A stretch of DNA of 64,000 nucleotides from Diadema setosum (lineage: Eukaryota; Echinodermata; Echinoidea; Diadematoida; Diadematidae), in the NCBI GenBank assembly GCA_033980235.1, contig CM067077.1:2345972-2409971 (forward strand). Reading direction: 5' to 3'. The translations under genes and the position numbers were made by a program. The notes under the pieces are model-generated. The model had not been told where the DNA came from. It made no database searches and saw only the letters and a list, made by a program, of their open reading frames with translations. Position 1 is the first letter of the stretch. Each line of letters opens with the position of its first letter. Below are positions 63,301 through 64,000 of this stretch, piece by piece.

Positions 63301-63875
63301 GCTTGGGCAAATTAAAATAGCTTGATGAATACAACTTTAACAAAGCTGTATTATGTGTACATATTTCTTGGAAATTGACGAATTGATATCATTTGTGTAA
63401 TGCATGCTCTGTATTTCATTCACCCTTCTGTAGGATGGAAAGTAGTTAATTACAGCTGAAGTCAATTTGATAAACTGTATGAAAATAAGCTTGAAATGCT
63501 AGGTTTCATGAAAACTCACGATGCATTCCTGAGATGAGGGTAAGAGCTCAGACATCTGATCAACATCTTGGCGTTCTCATCGCCCATATACATGTCCGTC
63601 ACAGACAGTCTGGTTACTGTAGGCGGTGCAAGTAAGGACTTGCGTAAATGACCGTTGCTTACAAAACTTAATATGTTACCCTGCAGGTTGAGCTCCAAGT
63701 TGTGAGAATAGAGCGGCCACGCATTGTCTACGTATAAGGAAGAGCTTTCATATTGTAAGTAAACAGAGACCTTCTCCACATTGGGGCACAGGGAGACCAC
63801 ATTTAGCTGTTTGAGAAGTGAGAGGGATTTGAGATCTCCACCAAGATGAACGATAGGACTCCTCACAAAGCCACT
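59248..63875 (-). CDS. Leucine-rich-repeat-like protein, last two recognised exons, partial
   Basis: Exon 63875..63520 follows a pyrimidine-rich acceptor (TTTCTTTTCTTCAG) and ends at a GTGAGT donor. It encodes leucine-rich repeating segments such as LSLLKQLNVVSLCPNVEKVS, LELNLQGN and TVTRLSVTDM, followed by AKMLIRCLSSYPHLRNA. It leaves two bases of a codon. An exon at 59347..59248 after TTTTCAG begins with one base that completes a serine codon and reads VPFAKNIINDEDVNRILP to a TAA stop, so direct splicing is in frame. Whether another exon lies between is not known. The repeats resemble the LRR part of receptor or NLR-type proteins, but no other domain is in the window; the 5' part is beyond the right edge. 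The LRR assignment is tentative. Confidence 0.45.
59788..59821. repeat. (CA)n microsatellite
   Basis: Uninterrupted CA repeat in the putative intron. Confidence 0.85.
60350..60389. repeat. (TC)n(AC)n compound microsatellite
   Basis: TC repeat followed directly by AC repeat. Confidence 0.85.
60505..61756. mobile_element. Element with GTCTCGCCCA ends and ~158-bp internal tandem units
   Basis: TGTCTCGCCCA (60505-60515) and TGGGCGAGACA (61746-61756) are exact inverted termini. The interior is tandem with a period of about 158 bp. Type 1 units carry CCAAGTTTGGTCACAAACGG at about 60620, 60778 and 60935. Type 2 units carry AGAGAGTCTTGCA(A/G)GTAAAC at about 61145, 61303 and 61458, and once more near 61627. 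The right end has four units of GGACGGACGAC before GCCATTTGGATCCC. No coding frame is present. Confidence 0.7.
61757..63519. other. Putative intron of the LRR-like gene, no further exon recognised
   Basis: AT-rich. The stretch 62100-62780 contains inverted segments (CAAATTGCACTTTTCCAAG near 61993 and CTTGGAAAAAGTGCAATTTT near 62486; TCTAACCTTTTATGGTCCATAA and AAAAGGTTATGGACCA), so 61990-62505 looks like another palindromic element. Confidence 0.4.
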
Positions 63876-64000
63876 CTGAAGAAAAGAAAGGAAAAAAGAT
63901 GAGAAGAATGGATGTGTTTACAAGCACTCGCTGCTGCTTTAGTCACAGGTCTCATAATGAGATGACGGTTAGAACGATTTTTTGAATTTTATGCATTTGT

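Overview
The window is AT-rich eukaryotic nuclear DNA with spliced genes, long introns, many microsatellites and very many interspersed repeats. The gene content (procollagen lysyl hydroxylase, a tandem family of animal serine-beta-lactamase-like proteins) and the repeat types (TTAA-flanked MITEs, Penelope-type hammerhead remnants, L2/CR1-like LINEs, a tRNA-derived SINE) suggest a marine invertebrate deuterostome, probably an echinoderm. The phylum is an inference; the sequence does not prove it.

Layout. 1-6.4 kb: the first two coding exons of a PLOD (lysyl hydroxylase) gene on the minus strand, running off the left edge, with a 5.2 kb first intron full of repeats. 6.4-10.4 kb: CpG-rich upstream DNA and repeats. 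10.4-24.6 kb (minus, gene A), 25.2-34.2 kb (minus, gene B) and 37.3-46.6 kb (plus, gene C): three complete paralogous genes for a membrane-anchored serine-beta-lactamase-like (class C/EstB-type) protein. I rebuilt each from eight exons with the same intron positions and phases (2,1,0,1,0,0,0), giving 432, 431 and 434 residues without stops. A and B are in tandem; B and C are head to head across 3.1 kb. 46.6-59.2 kb: no host gene found, but a deleted L2/CR1-like LINE, two hammerhead-ribozyme-like remnants, other LINE pieces and a Tc1-like element. 59.2-64 kb: the last two recognisable exons of a leucine-rich-repeat-like gene on the minus strand, continuing beyond the right edge.

The three lactamase-like proteins keep a Ser-x-x-Lys motif, a GYH/AYH tyrosine and an H-x-G-x-G-G motif, so all look competent as serine hydrolases; their substrate cannot be read from sequence. 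Exons 2 and 3 of A and B are about 95% identical although introns and most other exons have diverged strongly, which points to gene conversion.

The repeat landscape is the other notable part. It includes a 3.3 kb hAT-like element with 8-bp duplications that carries a ~171-bp satellite and sits inside a TTAA MITE; a filled/empty pair showing insertion of the same MITE into another element; a 2.1 kb element with seven copies of a 13-14-mer; and several palindromic elements. No tRNA or rRNA gene, CRISPR array or operon is visible.
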